Shown: in pieces, positions 54,909-62,603 of the stretch
How positions within the stretch are numbered: the first letter of the stretch is position 1
Layout: each line of letters begins with the position of its first letter
NCBI GenBank assembly: GCA_002343505.1
Contig: DDQZ01000105.1
Location: 49,986-113,985 of the forward strand
Length of the DNA: 64,000 nucleotides
Direction: 5' to 3'
DNA from: Verrucomicrobiaceae bacterium UBA2429
GTDB taxonomy: Bacteria; Verrucomicrobiota; Verrucomicrobiia; Verrucomicrobiales; Verrucomicrobiaceae
Notes under the pieces: generated by a model
What the model was told of the DNA's origin: nothing
The model's input: only the letters and a program-made list of their open reading frames with translations
Databases searched by the model: none
Program-made: the position numbers and the translations under genes

Positions 54909-54985
54909 TGGCGCACCCCTCAGGATTCGAACCTGAAACCTTCTGATCCGTAGTCAGATGCTCTAATCCGTTGAGCTAGGGGTGC
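54909..54985 (-). tRNA. tRNA-Arg (anticodon ACG)
   Basis: Read on the minus strand the gene folds as a complete cloverleaf. The acceptor stem is GCACCCC with GGGGTGC. The D arm contains AGCTCAACGGATTAGAGCA, and the anticodon stem-loop is TCTGA-CTACGGA-TCAGA (anticodon ACG). The T arm holds the invariant GGTTCGAATCC. The discriminator G and an encoded CCA follow. It reads CGN arginine codons after deamination of the first anticodon base. It lies between an exported-protein gene and the GbsR-like gene. Confidence 0.95.
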
Positions 54986-55171
54986 AATTCCGGTGTTTCG
55001 GAATGCGCAAATACTTGCGAGAGCGTGAGGCTATCGGATAGCTCGTTCTTGTCAAACGGGGAGAAGGAAAAATTTGAGGTTTCGAACTGTGCGCTGGTGC
55101 GTGTTGATGACGCGGACAAGCCATGAGGGAGCGCGTCAAATTTTCGGCGACGTTTTGTTGACGAATTGAAC

Positions 55172-55189
55172 TTTCAGTATTTAATGAAA
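55172..55189. promoter_or_regulatory. Candidate operator (18-bp dyad) upstream of the GbsR-like gene
   Basis: The sequence TTTCAGTATTTAATGAAA is an imperfect palindrome ending two bases before the start codon. A closely similar 18-bp dyad (TTTCATATATTATCGAAA) precedes the desaturase gene at 55734-55751. Shared half-sites TTTC/GAAA and the AT-rich centre suggest both are bound by the same regulator, most simply the GbsR-like product of the gene that follows. Confidence 0.55.
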
Positions 55190-55191
55190 AC

Positions 55192-55713
55192 ATGAGCGCC
55201 GCACTTCCGAACTGGGAAAAAGCCCGCGACGAGTTTGTCGCGCAATGGGGGGCGCTGGGGAGTCATTGGGGGATCAACCGCACGATGGCGCAAATTCACG
55301 CCCTGCTCATGACCGCGCCCGAGCCGATGCACACCGACGAGATCATGGAACGGCTGCGTGTGAGCCGGGGCAATGCCAACACCAACCTGCGCGAGCTGGT
55401 CGGCTGGGGCCTGATCCGCGTGGTGCTCAAGAAAGGTGAGCGGCGCGAGTATTTCGAGGCCGAGAAAGATGTATGGCAGATGTTCATCACCATAGCCAAG
55501 GAGCGCAAGCGCCGGGAGCTTGATCCCGCGCTCATGGTGCTGAGGAGCTGCGCCGAGCAGACCCAAAGCGAAAAAACCGGCGCGGGTCTGGACTTTCACC
55601 GGCAAATGCGAGAGCTGCAGGAGTTCGTCGAATTCGGCATGAAGGTGTCCGACACAGTGGCTTCCATGAAGCACGCCTCCGCTCTCCAGTGGGCCATGCG
55701 GCTGCTTGGATGA
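55192..55713 (+). CDS. GbsR/MarR-family transcriptional regulator
   Basis: 173 residues from ATG 55192. Residues ~30-100 form a winged helix of the GbsR branch of the MarR superfamily: INRTMAQIHALLMTAPEPMH, TDEIMERLRVSRGNANTNLR, LVGWGLIRVVLKKGERREYF. A helical tail follows (WQMFITIAKERKRREL and a C-terminal dimer segment). GbsR-type proteins repress lipid, choline or exporter genes and respond to small molecules. A matching palindrome lies in front of this gene and the desaturase gene, so it probably represses both, including itself. The ligand is unknown. Confidence 0.85.
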   Translation: MSAALPNWEKARDEFVAQWGALGSHWGINRTMAQIHALLMTAPEPMHTDEIMERLRVSRGNANTNLRELVGWGLIRVVLKKGERREYFEAEKDVWQMFITIAKERKRRELDPALMVLRSCAEQTQSEKTGAGLDFHRQMRELQEFVEFGMKVSDTVASMKHASALQWAMRLLG

Positions 55714-55733
55714 TCTTTTTATTTGGCCGTAAC

Positions 55734-55751
55734 TTTCATATATTATCGAAA
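55734..55751. promoter_or_regulatory. Candidate operator (18-bp dyad) upstream of the desaturase gene
   Basis: TTTCATATATTATCGAAA, 17 bp before the desaturase start codon, has the same length, half-sites and AT-rich centre as the dyad upstream of the GbsR-like gene. The flanks (AAC before, CT or AC after) also agree in part. It would overlap the promoter of the desaturase gene. Confidence 0.55.
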
Positions 55752-55768
55752 CTACAGAATAATCCGCC

Positions 55769-56740
55769 ATGAATGCTCCCGCTCTCATTTCACCTCCGCC
55801 CGCCGCGCATGCTGTCGGGCGGATGCATCCCGATTCGCGAATGACCAATCCTTTGCGTGGAAAAATTGTCTGGAGTCCGGTCAAGTCCCTCTGGTTCACC
55901 GGCCATGCTCTCGTGGCACTGGCTGGTGGCTGGCTGACGGCGGGTGTCTGGCCTGTGGCGCTGTGCTGCGCGCTGACCGTGCTCACGCTCTGTCTAGGGC
56001 ACACGCTCGGGCTGCACCGTCTGCTCATTCATCGCAGTTTTTCCTGCCCGCTTTGGGTGGAGCGGGTGCTTGTGCATCTGGGGGTGGTTGTGGGCATGGG
56101 CGGGCCGTTTCGCATGCTGCTTCTGCATGACATCCGCGACTGGGCCCAGCGGCAGCCGCGCAGCCATCCGTTTTACACCAACCAGGCGCATTGGTGGCTG
56201 GACTGGTTCTGGCAGATGCACTGCGAATTGCGCCTGGAGAATCCGCCCGTTTTCAAGATCGAACCGGCTGTGCGAAACGATCCATTTCTGCGCTTCATGG
56301 AGCGGCACTGGATGCTCCAGCAGGTCCCTTGGGCGGTGCTGTGCCATGCGTTGGCGGGAGTGCCGGGACTCGTGTGGGGTGTTTCGGTGCGCATCGTTGT
56401 CTCCCTCACCGGCCACTGGTTGATCGGCTGGCTGGCGCACAATGTTGGGCGGCGGGAATGGCACATGGAGGGACACTCGGTTCAGGGTTTCAACCTCCCA
56501 CGCCTCGGTTTGCTGACGATGGGCGAGTGCTGGCATAACAACCACCACGCCTTTCCAGGCTCCGCGCGGCTTGGCCTCGCTGCCGGGCAGCACGACCCTG
56601 GCTGGTGGGCGCTGCGGATGCTCATGGCCGCCGGGCTGGCATGGGAGGCAAAGACACCCGCCACCCTGCCTGACCGCCCCGAGCGCAAGCGCCTGCCAGC
56701 CGCGCCGAAATCACGCGCCACCACCTTCTTCACCCTCTAA
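55769..56740 (+). CDS. Membrane fatty acid desaturase
   Basis: 323 residues from ATG 55769. Histidine box 1 is GHTLGLHRLLIHRSF (77-91), and box 3 is GECWHNNHHAFPGSAR near residue 252, both as in acyl-CoA/acyl-lipid desaturases with a di-iron centre. Box 2 reads HDIRDWAQRQPRSHPF (120-135) instead of HRxHH, a variant I associate with a subfamily of bacterial desaturases. Four hydrophobic segments are visible (HALVALAGGWLTAGVW; VALCCALTVLTLCLG; RVLVHLGVVVGMGG; VSVRIVVSLTGHWLI). It probably introduces a double bond into membrane acyl chains. It is probably controlled by the GbsR-like protein and leads a three-gene run. Confidence 0.85.
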   Translation: MNAPALISPPPAAHAVGRMHPDSRMTNPLRGKIVWSPVKSLWFTGHALVALAGGWLTAGVWPVALCCALTVLTLCLGHTLGLHRLLIHRSFSCPLWVERVLVHLGVVVGMGGPFRMLLLHDIRDWAQRQPRSHPFYTNQAHWWLDWFWQMHCELRLENPPVFKIEPAVRNDPFLRFMERHWMLQQVPWAVLCHALAGVPGLVWGVSVRIVVSLTGHWLIGWLAHNVGRREWHMEGHSVQGFNLPRLGLLTMGECWHNNHHAFPGSARLGLAAGQHDPGWWALRMLMAAGLAWEAKTPATLPDRPERKRLPAAPKSRATTFFTL

Positions 56741-56765
56741 ACCAATCCCAAATCCACATACCGCC

Positions 56766-57161
56766 ATGAACCACGCCATCATCATCCACTACACCCTCTA
56801 CCTCGCGCTCGCACTCTGCATGACCTTCTGGGTGGCACGCACCCTGCACAAAAACGGCCGCGTCTTCCTCGTCGAATGCTTTCACGGCGACACCCACCTG
56901 GCCGACAGTGTGAATCACCTTCTCGTTGTCGGATTCTACCTCGTGAACATCGGCTTCATCTGCCTCTTTCTGCGCGCCGCCGGCGAAGTGGATGGCGCGC
57001 GCGGTGTTTTTGAGATGCTCAGCGGGAAAATGGGCGTCGTCATGCTCGTGCTGGGAGCCATGCACTTCATGAATCTCCTTCTGCTTGCCCGCATGCGCCG
57101 TCGCGCGCGTCTCGCCGCCATGCCGCCGCCCGTGCCCCCCGTATTGCGCGTCAGCGCCTGA
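56766..57161 (+). CDS. Integral membrane protein of unknown function
   Basis: 131 residues from ATG 56766, 25 bp after the desaturase stop. Three membrane helices are likely (IHYTLYLALALCMTFWVARTL; LLVVGFYLVNIGFICLFL; MGVVMLVLGAMHFMNLLLLA), the last followed by RMRRRARL. Between helices lies HKNGRVFLVECFHGDTHLA with a histidine/cysteine cluster. No family is recognised. Its position between a desaturase and a DCC-type protein suggests a shared membrane-lipid or redox task. Confidence 0.75.
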   Translation: MNHAIIIHYTLYLALALCMTFWVARTLHKNGRVFLVECFHGDTHLADSVNHLLVVGFYLVNIGFICLFLRAAGEVDGARGVFEMLSGKMGVVMLVLGAMHFMNLLLLARMRRRARLAAMPPPVPPVLRVSA

Positions 57162-57183
57162 ACTCGCGCCTTCCCCCACAGTC

Positions 57184-57630
57184 ATGCACACACTCACCAT
57201 CTTCTATGACGCGCGCTGCGGACTTTGCTCGCAGGTGCGGCACTGGCTTCTGGCGCAGCCCGCCCACGTCCGGCTGGAGTTCCTGCCTTACGACTCCCCC
57301 GAAGCCGCGCGCCGCCTGCCCGGATTGCGTCACCTGCGCGCGGACAGGGAGATCGTCGTGCTCGCCGACTCGGGCGAGGTCTGGCAGGGTGCCGGCGCCT
57401 GGATCATGTGCCTCTGGGCGCTGCGTGAATACCGCTCGTGGTCCGCCAGGCTCGCCGCGCCCGCCATGCAGGCCGCCGCACGCCGCGTGGTGGAGTGGAT
57501 ATCCTGCCACCGTGTTGGTCTCTCGCGACTTCTGCGCATGAAAAGCGACGCCGATCTGCTCTCCGCAGCCGCCCAGGCACCCGAGGCTCCCGCCTGCGCC
57601 GTCCGGCACGACCTTGATCTCATTGACTGA
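57184..57630 (+). CDS. DCC family (DUF393) thiol-disulfide oxidoreductase-like protein
   Basis: 148 residues from ATG 57184. The signature DARCGLCSQVRHWLL (9-23) provides the CxxC of the DCC/DUF393 family (YuxK type), followed by LEFLPYDSPEAARRLPGL and the VVLADSGEVWQGAGAWIMCLWAL segment typical of this family. Members have a thioredoxin-like fold and are thought to act in redox chemistry, but no substrate is established. It lies 22 bp after the membrane-protein gene and its end overlaps the convergent threonine dehydratase gene by 11 bases. Confidence 0.85.
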   Translation: MHTLTIFYDARCGLCSQVRHWLLAQPAHVRLEFLPYDSPEAARRLPGLRHLRADREIVVLADSGEVWQGAGAWIMCLWALREYRSWSARLAAPAMQAAARRVVEWISCHRVGLSRLLRMKSDADLLSAAAQAPEAPACAVRHDLDLID

Positions 57631-58624
57631 ACTCGACAGGCTTGAAGGCTTGCTTCCTGGCTGAGGCGAGGGATTTCATGACCAACTCCATGCCGGCATT
57701 GCCACCGCTCATGACACAGCCCAGGCGTTTGGCATGACGCACGGGGGACGCTTTTTTCAAGGCCGCCCAGGACAGCGCGCCGGCGCCTTCGACGAGGTTG
57801 TGCGTGTTTTCCAAAAGCTCCCGCATGGCAAAAAGGCATTCGTCATCATTCACGGTCACGATTTCATCCACATGACGCCGGATCAGCGCCAGTGCCCCGG
57901 CGTTCGGCGTGCTGCATGCCACGCCCTCCGCCACCCGTGTGGCGCTGGTTTGCGTGCGCAGACTGCCGCTGGCAAAGGACAGCGCATACGCCGGCGCATG
58001 CGCGCTGACCACGCCGATGAGGCGCGTCTTCAATCCCAGCGCCGCCTTGGCCGCCGCCATTCCGCAGATGCCGGAGCCGAGGCCGATGGGGACAAAGACC
58101 GCCTCCATGTCCGGCACCGAGCGCAGAAACTCCAGCCCGTAGGTGGCCACGCCGCGCACCAGCCAGGGGTGAAAGGACGGCACCGCGTGCAGGCCCTGCG
58201 CCTCCGCCAGTGTGCTGGAATGCTCCAGCGCCTCCTGAAACTCGCGCCCGTGCTCCACGAGCTCGGCCCCGAGCGCGCGCATGGCGCGGTTTTTGTCGGG
58301 ATTGTTCCCGTGCGGCACCACGATCACGGCGCGCAATCCCAAGCGCCGCGCCGACCACGCGATGGACTGGCCGTGGTTGCCCGTGGAGGCGGCGATGACG
58401 CCACGCACGCCCGGCTCCCGGCGAAGCAATTCATCCAGATACACAATGCCGCCGCGCACTTTGAAGGCGCCGACCGGCGTGTGGTTCTCGTGCTTCACCC
58501 ACACTTCCGCTCCCGCCATCTCACTGAGCAAAGGCCAGGTGTAAGCCGGTGTCGGCGGCACATGCGGCGCGATGAGCGCGGCGGCGGACTCGATCTCCTC
58601 CAGAGTGGGCAAGGCGGGCTCCAT
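57620..58624 (-). CDS. Threonine/serine dehydratase (PLP-dependent)
   Basis: 334 residues from ATG 58624. The fold-type II PLP motifs are present: the Schiff-base Lys55 in HTPVGAFKVRGG, the substrate loop AASTGNHGQSIAW, the phosphate-binding glycines in VPIGLGSGICGMAA, and the terminal VMSGGNAGM. The length and lack of a C-terminal ACT domain point to the catabolic or unregulated type of threonine ammonia-lyase, which turns threonine into 2-oxobutanoate plus ammonia. A serine or threo-3-hydroxyaspartate substrate cannot be ruled out. It is in the cytoplasm and convergent with the DCC gene. Confidence 0.88.
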   Translation of the reverse strand: MEPALPTLEEIESAAALIAPHVPPTPAYTWPLLSEMAGAEVWVKHENHTPVGAFKVRGGIVYLDELLRREPGVRGVIAASTGNHGQSIAWSARRLGLRAVIVVPHGNNPDKNRAMRALGAELVEHGREFQEALEHSSTLAEAQGLHAVPSFHPWLVRGVATYGLEFLRSVPDMEAVFVPIGLGSGICGMAAAKAALGLKTRLIGVVSAHAPAYALSFASGSLRTQTSATRVAEGVACSTPNAGALALIRRHVDEIVTVNDDECLFAMRELLENTHNLVEGAGALSWAALKKASPVRHAKRLGCVMSGGNAGMELVMKSLASARKQAFKPVEFSQ

Positions 58625-58639
58625 GGAGCTTGGGCGGCG

Positions 58640-61600
58640 TCAGCCTTTGGTCACGAGTTCGTCGAGGTTCAGCACCAGGTTCGCGATCATCGTCCAGGCG
58701 GCGAGTTCGGCGGGGTCGAGGCTATCGTCCGGCTTTGACTCGCCCTGGGAGATGAGCTGCTTCGCATCCTCCACACGGGCGCGGTAGGCGGCGCGATGCT
58801 GCTCCAGCGTCTGGCGGATCAGCTCGGCCTCCTCGGCAGTCGGGTGGCGGCAGGTGGCAAAGCGGAACGCATGAGTGATGCGGCTGTCATCCGTGGAGCC
58901 GGGAATTTTTAAAAGCTGCTGCGCAAAATGGCGCGCCGCCTCCACATACTGCACGTCGTTCATGAGGTTGAGTGCCTGAAGCGGCGTGTTGCTGCGCTCG
59001 CGGATGAGGCAGGCGGACTCGCGGTTCGGCGCGTCGAAGTTCGTCATCGCAGGCGGCGGCGCGGTGCGCTTGTAGAAGGTGTAAAGGCTGCGCCGGTAGA
59101 GGCTCTCGCCCTTGTCCTGCACATAGAAGCGCGTGTTGCTGCCGCCAAAGGCCACCGGCTCCCAGATGTTTTCCGGCTGGTAGGGGCGCACGCCTTTGCC
59201 GCCCACCTTCGGGCTGAGCAGGCCGCTGATATAAAGAATGCTGTCGCGGATCACCTCCGCATCCGCGCGGAAGCGCGGACCGCGCGCCAGCAGGCGGTTC
59301 TGCGGATCTTTGACCGCGCTCTCCGGCGTGAAGCGCGTGCTCTGGCGGTAGGTGTGCGAGTTCACGATGAGGCGCACGAGCGCCTTCATGTCCCAGCCGC
59401 TCTCGCGGAAAGTCACCGCCAGCCAGTCGAGCAGCTCCGGGTGGCTCGGCGGCTCGCCCTGGGAGCCGAAGTCATTGCTCGTCTTCACGATGCCGGTGCC
59501 GAAGAACTGCTGCCAGAAGCGGTTCACCGTCACGCGCGCCGTCAGCGGATGCTCGGGAGCGAGCAGCCAGTCCGCGAGGTCGAGCCGCGTGGGCTGCGGC
59601 GCCTTCGTTTTCAGCGGTGGAAATGCCGCCGGTGTCGTGCGCGCCACCTTTTCACCCGGCTTGTCATAGAGTCCGCGCTCCATCACAAAGCTCTCTCTCG
59701 GCTCGGGCAGGTCGGCCATGACAAAGGTGGCCGGGATGGTCTCTTCGAGCGCCTTCTTTTTCGCCTCCAGCGCCAGCTTCTCCGCGCGCGGGCCGTCCAC
59801 GATCTCACGCGCGCCCTGGTATTCGTTTTCGAACCACCACGCCTTCAGCCTCGCCGTCTCCTCCGCGCTCCACTCCTCAGGTTTCTTGCCGCGCACGAGA
59901 TTGCGCAACTCCGTCTCCAGGAAGGACAGCGCCTTGCCCTGGTTGTTCTTCGTCCACACCTTCCACGACCACTGCGGGTCCTTCGCCGGCTCCACGCGCG
60001 AGTTCATCGCCAGCCGGTCCCACGTCACCGTGCCGCCGTATTGCGTGAAGGCGAAGCCGTTCACCTTCATGCCCGGTTTCAGCGCCAGACGCTCCGCGTT
60101 CACTTGCAGCTTCACCCATTTGCCCGCCTCCGGCAGCGCGCCTACCTTCACATTCTCCGGCGTGCGGACTTTGCCAAAAGGGATGGCACCCTCCTCGCCC
60201 CACGTCGCCCGGTGATTCCACCCCGCCGTGTGAAATTGCAGCATCACCGCCGAGGGCGGGTTGGCCGGGTCAATGAAGCACTGCACGCTGATGACGCCGT
60301 TGGCCGGCACCTCGAAGGACGCGCCGCCCGAGAAGAAATCCTGCGCCACCTGCTCCGCCGTGCGGGTCAGCGCGCGCTTGCCGCTGAAGACCTGGCCGTC
60401 CTCCGCCGTGACGAACTTCGTCGGCGCGCCCGCGTGCTCCACCTTCGCCTTGGCGGGGAAATCATCATCGAACCACACCACCTCGCTCGTCTGCGCGGGC
60501 GGCGGCGGCGTCAGCTCGGCGGGGTCCGTGTATTGGATGGCGGCGATGGCCTCGCGAATCGCTTGTTGTTTGGCGGCAATGTCCGCGTCCAGCTTGGCGA
60601 GCTGGCTCTTCTGCTCGTCCGTGCTCAGGCGCAGGATGGGCGGCGTGAGCAAAATGTTGCCATCCATCGCCGGGTCCGCCGCGCTGTTGAAGAAGGAGTA
60701 GAGCGAATAAAACTCCTTCTGGCTGATGGGGTCGAACTTGTGGTCATGGCACACCGCGCAGCCCGCCGTCAGCCCCATCCACACCGCCACCGTCGTCTCC
60801 GTGCGGTCCACCGCGTAGCGGAAGACGAACTCCTCATTGATCGAGCCGCCCTCGCTCGTCGTCACGTTGCAGCGGTTGAAGCCCGAGGCCACCTGCTGCT
60901 CCATCGTGGCATTGGGCAGCAGGTCGCCCGCGATCTGCCAGCGCGTGAAGTCGGCAAAGGACAGGTTGTCGTTGAAGGCGCGCACCACCCAGTCGCGGTA
61001 GGGCCACATGCTGCGCTCATTGTCCAGGTGCAGGCCGTGCGTGTCCGCGTAGCGCGCCGCGTCCAGCCAGTAGCGCGCCATGTGCTCGCCGTAGCGCGCG
61101 GACTTCAGCAGGCGCTCCACCACGCGCCCGTAGGCGTCCGCGCTCGTGTCGGCGAGAAAAGCGTCCACCTCCGCCGGCGTCGGCGGCAGGCCGGTGAGGT
61201 CCAGCGTCACCCGGCGGATCAGCGCCTCTTTCGAGGCCTCCGGCGCGGGCTCCAGCCTCTCCTGCCCCAGCCTCGCCTGAATGAAGGCATCCACAGAATT
61301 TCGAATTTCGAATTTCGAATCTCGAACTTCCGGCACCGCCGGCTTCCGCGGCGTGATGAAGCTCCAGTGCTGCTGGTATTCCGCGCCCTGCTCGATCCAC
61401 TTCTTCAAAGTCTCGATCTGCGCCGGCGTCAGCTTTTTGTGCGACTCCGGCGGCGGCATGATGTCGTCCGGGTCCGTGGTCACGATGCGCTGCATCACCG
61501 AGCTTTGCGCCGGGTCCCCCGGCTTGATGACCGCCACGCCGTCAATCACCGCGCGCGCCCCCTCCGCCGTGTCCAGCCGCAGGTCCGCCTTGCGCTTCTT

Positions 61601-61738
61601 TTCATCGAAGCCGTGGCAGGCGAAGCAGTTGTCGCTCAGGATCGGGCGGATGTCCCGGTTGAAGTCCAGCTTGCCCGCCGCGTGGGCGGAGGCGGCGAGC
61701 AAAAGCAGAAGGGTGGTGGTGGCGGGGGCGGAGCGCAT
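58640..61738 (-). CDS. Planctomycetal cytochrome c protein, DUF1549/DUF1553
   Basis: 1032 residues from ATG 61738; signal peptide MRSAPATTTLLLLLAASAHAAG. The cytochrome part has CFACH (38-42) and MPPPESHKKLTPAQ. DUF1549 follows (~143-355: VTLDLTGLPPTPAEVDAFLA, WLDAARYADTHGLHLDNE, CAVCHDHKFDPISQKEFY). An inserted beta-sandwich (~425-600: VPANGVISVQCFIDPANPPS) resembles a carbohydrate-binding or concanavalin-like domain. DUF1553 closes the protein (VTVNRFWQQFFGTGIVKTSNDFGSQ, RESACLIRERSNTPLQALNLMND). The family is periplasmic, redox-linked and possibly active on polysaccharides. The DUF1501 sulfatase-like gene that commonly follows is missing. Residues 138-148 derive from a heptamer repeat inserted between the cytochrome and DUF1549 parts. 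Confidence 0.9.
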   Translation of the reverse strand: MRSAPATTTLLLLLAASAHAAGKLDFNRDIRPILSDNCFACHGFDEKKRKADLRLDTAEGARAVIDGVAVIKPGDPAQSSVMQRIVTTDPDDIMPPPESHKKLTPAQIETLKKWIEQGAEYQQHWSFITPRKPAVPEVRDSKFEIRNSVDAFIQARLGQERLEPAPEASKEALIRRVTLDLTGLPPTPAEVDAFLADTSADAYGRVVERLLKSARYGEHMARYWLDAARYADTHGLHLDNERSMWPYRDWVVRAFNDNLSFADFTRWQIAGDLLPNATMEQQVASGFNRCNVTTSEGGSINEEFVFRYAVDRTETTVAVWMGLTAGCAVCHDHKFDPISQKEFYSLYSFFNSAADPAMDGNILLTPPILRLSTDEQKSQLAKLDADIAAKQQAIREAIAAIQYTDPAELTPPPPAQTSEVVWFDDDFPAKAKVEHAGAPTKFVTAEDGQVFSGKRALTRTAEQVAQDFFSGGASFEVPANGVISVQCFIDPANPPSAVMLQFHTAGWNHRATWGEEGAIPFGKVRTPENVKVGALPEAGKWVKLQVNAERLALKPGMKVNGFAFTQYGGTVTWDRLAMNSRVEPAKDPQWSWKVWTKNNQGKALSFLETELRNLVRGKKPEEWSAEETARLKAWWFENEYQGAREIVDGPRAEKLALEAKKKALEETIPATFVMADLPEPRESFVMERGLYDKPGEKVARTTPAAFPPLKTKAPQPTRLDLADWLLAPEHPLTARVTVNRFWQQFFGTGIVKTSNDFGSQGEPPSHPELLDWLAVTFRESGWDMKALVRLIVNSHTYRQSTRFTPESAVKDPQNRLLARGPRFRADAEVIRDSILYISGLLSPKVGGKGVRPYQPENIWEPVAFGGSNTRFYVQDKGESLYRRSLYTFYKRTAPPPAMTNFDAPNRESACLIRERSNTPLQALNLMNDVQYVEAARHFAQQLLKIPGSTDDSRITHAFRFATCRHPTAEEAELIRQTLEQHRAAYRARVEDAKQLISQGESKPDDSLDPAELAAWTMIANLVLNLDELVTKG
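61295..61330 (-). repeat. Heptamer tandem repeat, copy 3, inside a coding sequence
   Basis: Read on the plus strand: GAATTTC three times, then GAATCTC and GAAC, a seven-base period. It lies in frame within the DUF1549/DUF1553 gene, where it encodes residues ~138-148 (RDSKFEIRNS). Family members I know have an unrelated linker here ('...WPRNPIDxFI'). The same units form the intergenic repeats at 25.1 and 30.1 kb. Confidence 0.75.
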
Positions 61739-61771
61739 CCCCCCTGATACGAAGCGCCCCGCGCGCGGATT

Positions 61772-62461
61772 TCACCGCTTCAAAAAGGGCGGCAACCAAG
61801 GCAGCAGCGGTTTGCGGATTTCCTCCCTCACCAGACCGGGCACCGCGCCGAAGCCGTGCAGGGCCGCCGCGCCCCCCGGCTTGGGCAGGCGGAAGTCAAA
61901 GACACTCACCCCGCGCCGCTTCTGCCCCGCGTAGCTGCGCCCGTCGCTGGCGCCGAAGATGACCGGCTTGCCGTCGCCCTTCCGGTGGCCGAGAAAAAGC
62001 ATCACATGCGTCACGGGCAGCGCCCGCTTGGTGGACTCGTAAGTGCCCGACCAGAACAGCAGATCCCCCGGCGCCAGCTTCGCAAAGACCGCGTCCTCCA
62101 GCGACTCCGCCTTCTCCGCGCGCTGATACGCCCCCTTGTCCATCACCCACTGGCACATCTGGTCCGACTGGCGCGGCGCCTCCGTCACACCCCGGCTGTG
62201 CAGCAGATGGTAAATCGTCCCCGAGCAGTCCATGCCCCCGCGCCCCGGATCGTGCGAGGCGAAGGTGTACGTCAGGTTCATCCGGGTCAGCGCCAGCGCC
62301 GCGCGGATCAGCTCCCGCACCGGCTCCGGGTTCTTGTCAAAGTCCCGCAGCTCCGTCACCTCCAGCGTCGAGACCCTCGCGCCCTTGTCCGGCTCCGCCC
62401 CCGCCGCGCAGGCCGCCAGAAGGAAAAAGCCAATGATGGGAATGCGAGGGCTGGAGATCAT
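61772..62461 (-). CDS. Exported NlpC/P60-like cysteine hydrolase
   Basis: 229 residues from ATG 62461, which begins a signal peptide (MISSPRIPIIGFFLLAACAAGA, with a possible lipobox around LLAAC); the frame runs 27 codons further upstream. The catalytic Cys79 sits in GGMDCSGTIYHLL, and the family histidine in LPVTHVMLFLGHRKG, with GDLLFWSGTYES between. This is the NlpC/P60 layout of enzymes that cut peptide bonds in cell-wall peptidoglycan. The substrate is not known. It is divergent from the DUF4062 gene, and 33 bp separate it from the upstream start of the DUF1549/DUF1553 gene. Confidence 0.82.
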   Translation of the reverse strand: MISSPRIPIIGFFLLAACAAGAEPDKGARVSTLEVTELRDFDKNPEPVRELIRAALALTRMNLTYTFASHDPGRGGMDCSGTIYHLLHSRGVTEAPRQSDQMCQWVMDKGAYQRAEKAESLEDAVFAKLAPGDLLFWSGTYESTKRALPVTHVMLFLGHRKGDGKPVIFGASDGRSYAGQKRRGVSVFDFRLPKPGGAAALHGFGAVPGLVREEIRKPLLPWLPPFLKR

Positions 62462-62603
62462 GCGAAAGACACGGGGCGGCGTGAAAACAAGCGCCCCGCC
62501 CGACCCATAGCACATCCGCGCGCGTTGTGGAGCCCCGTTCATCCCCGTTCACGCAGCCCCCTCTTGCATCCAGCCGCATCCAGCCTTGATTCTCCCCGCT
62601 CCC

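Noticed and set aside
54909..54985. tRNA-Arg as an integration site for a mobile element
   Set aside because: No integrase, no direct repeat of the tRNA 3' end and no phage or plasmid genes were seen on either side.
58928..61747. 939-codon plus-strand frame, His/Arg/Ala-rich
   Set aside because: Composition is that of an antisense shadow; the minus strand encodes a complete DUF1549/DUF1553 protein.
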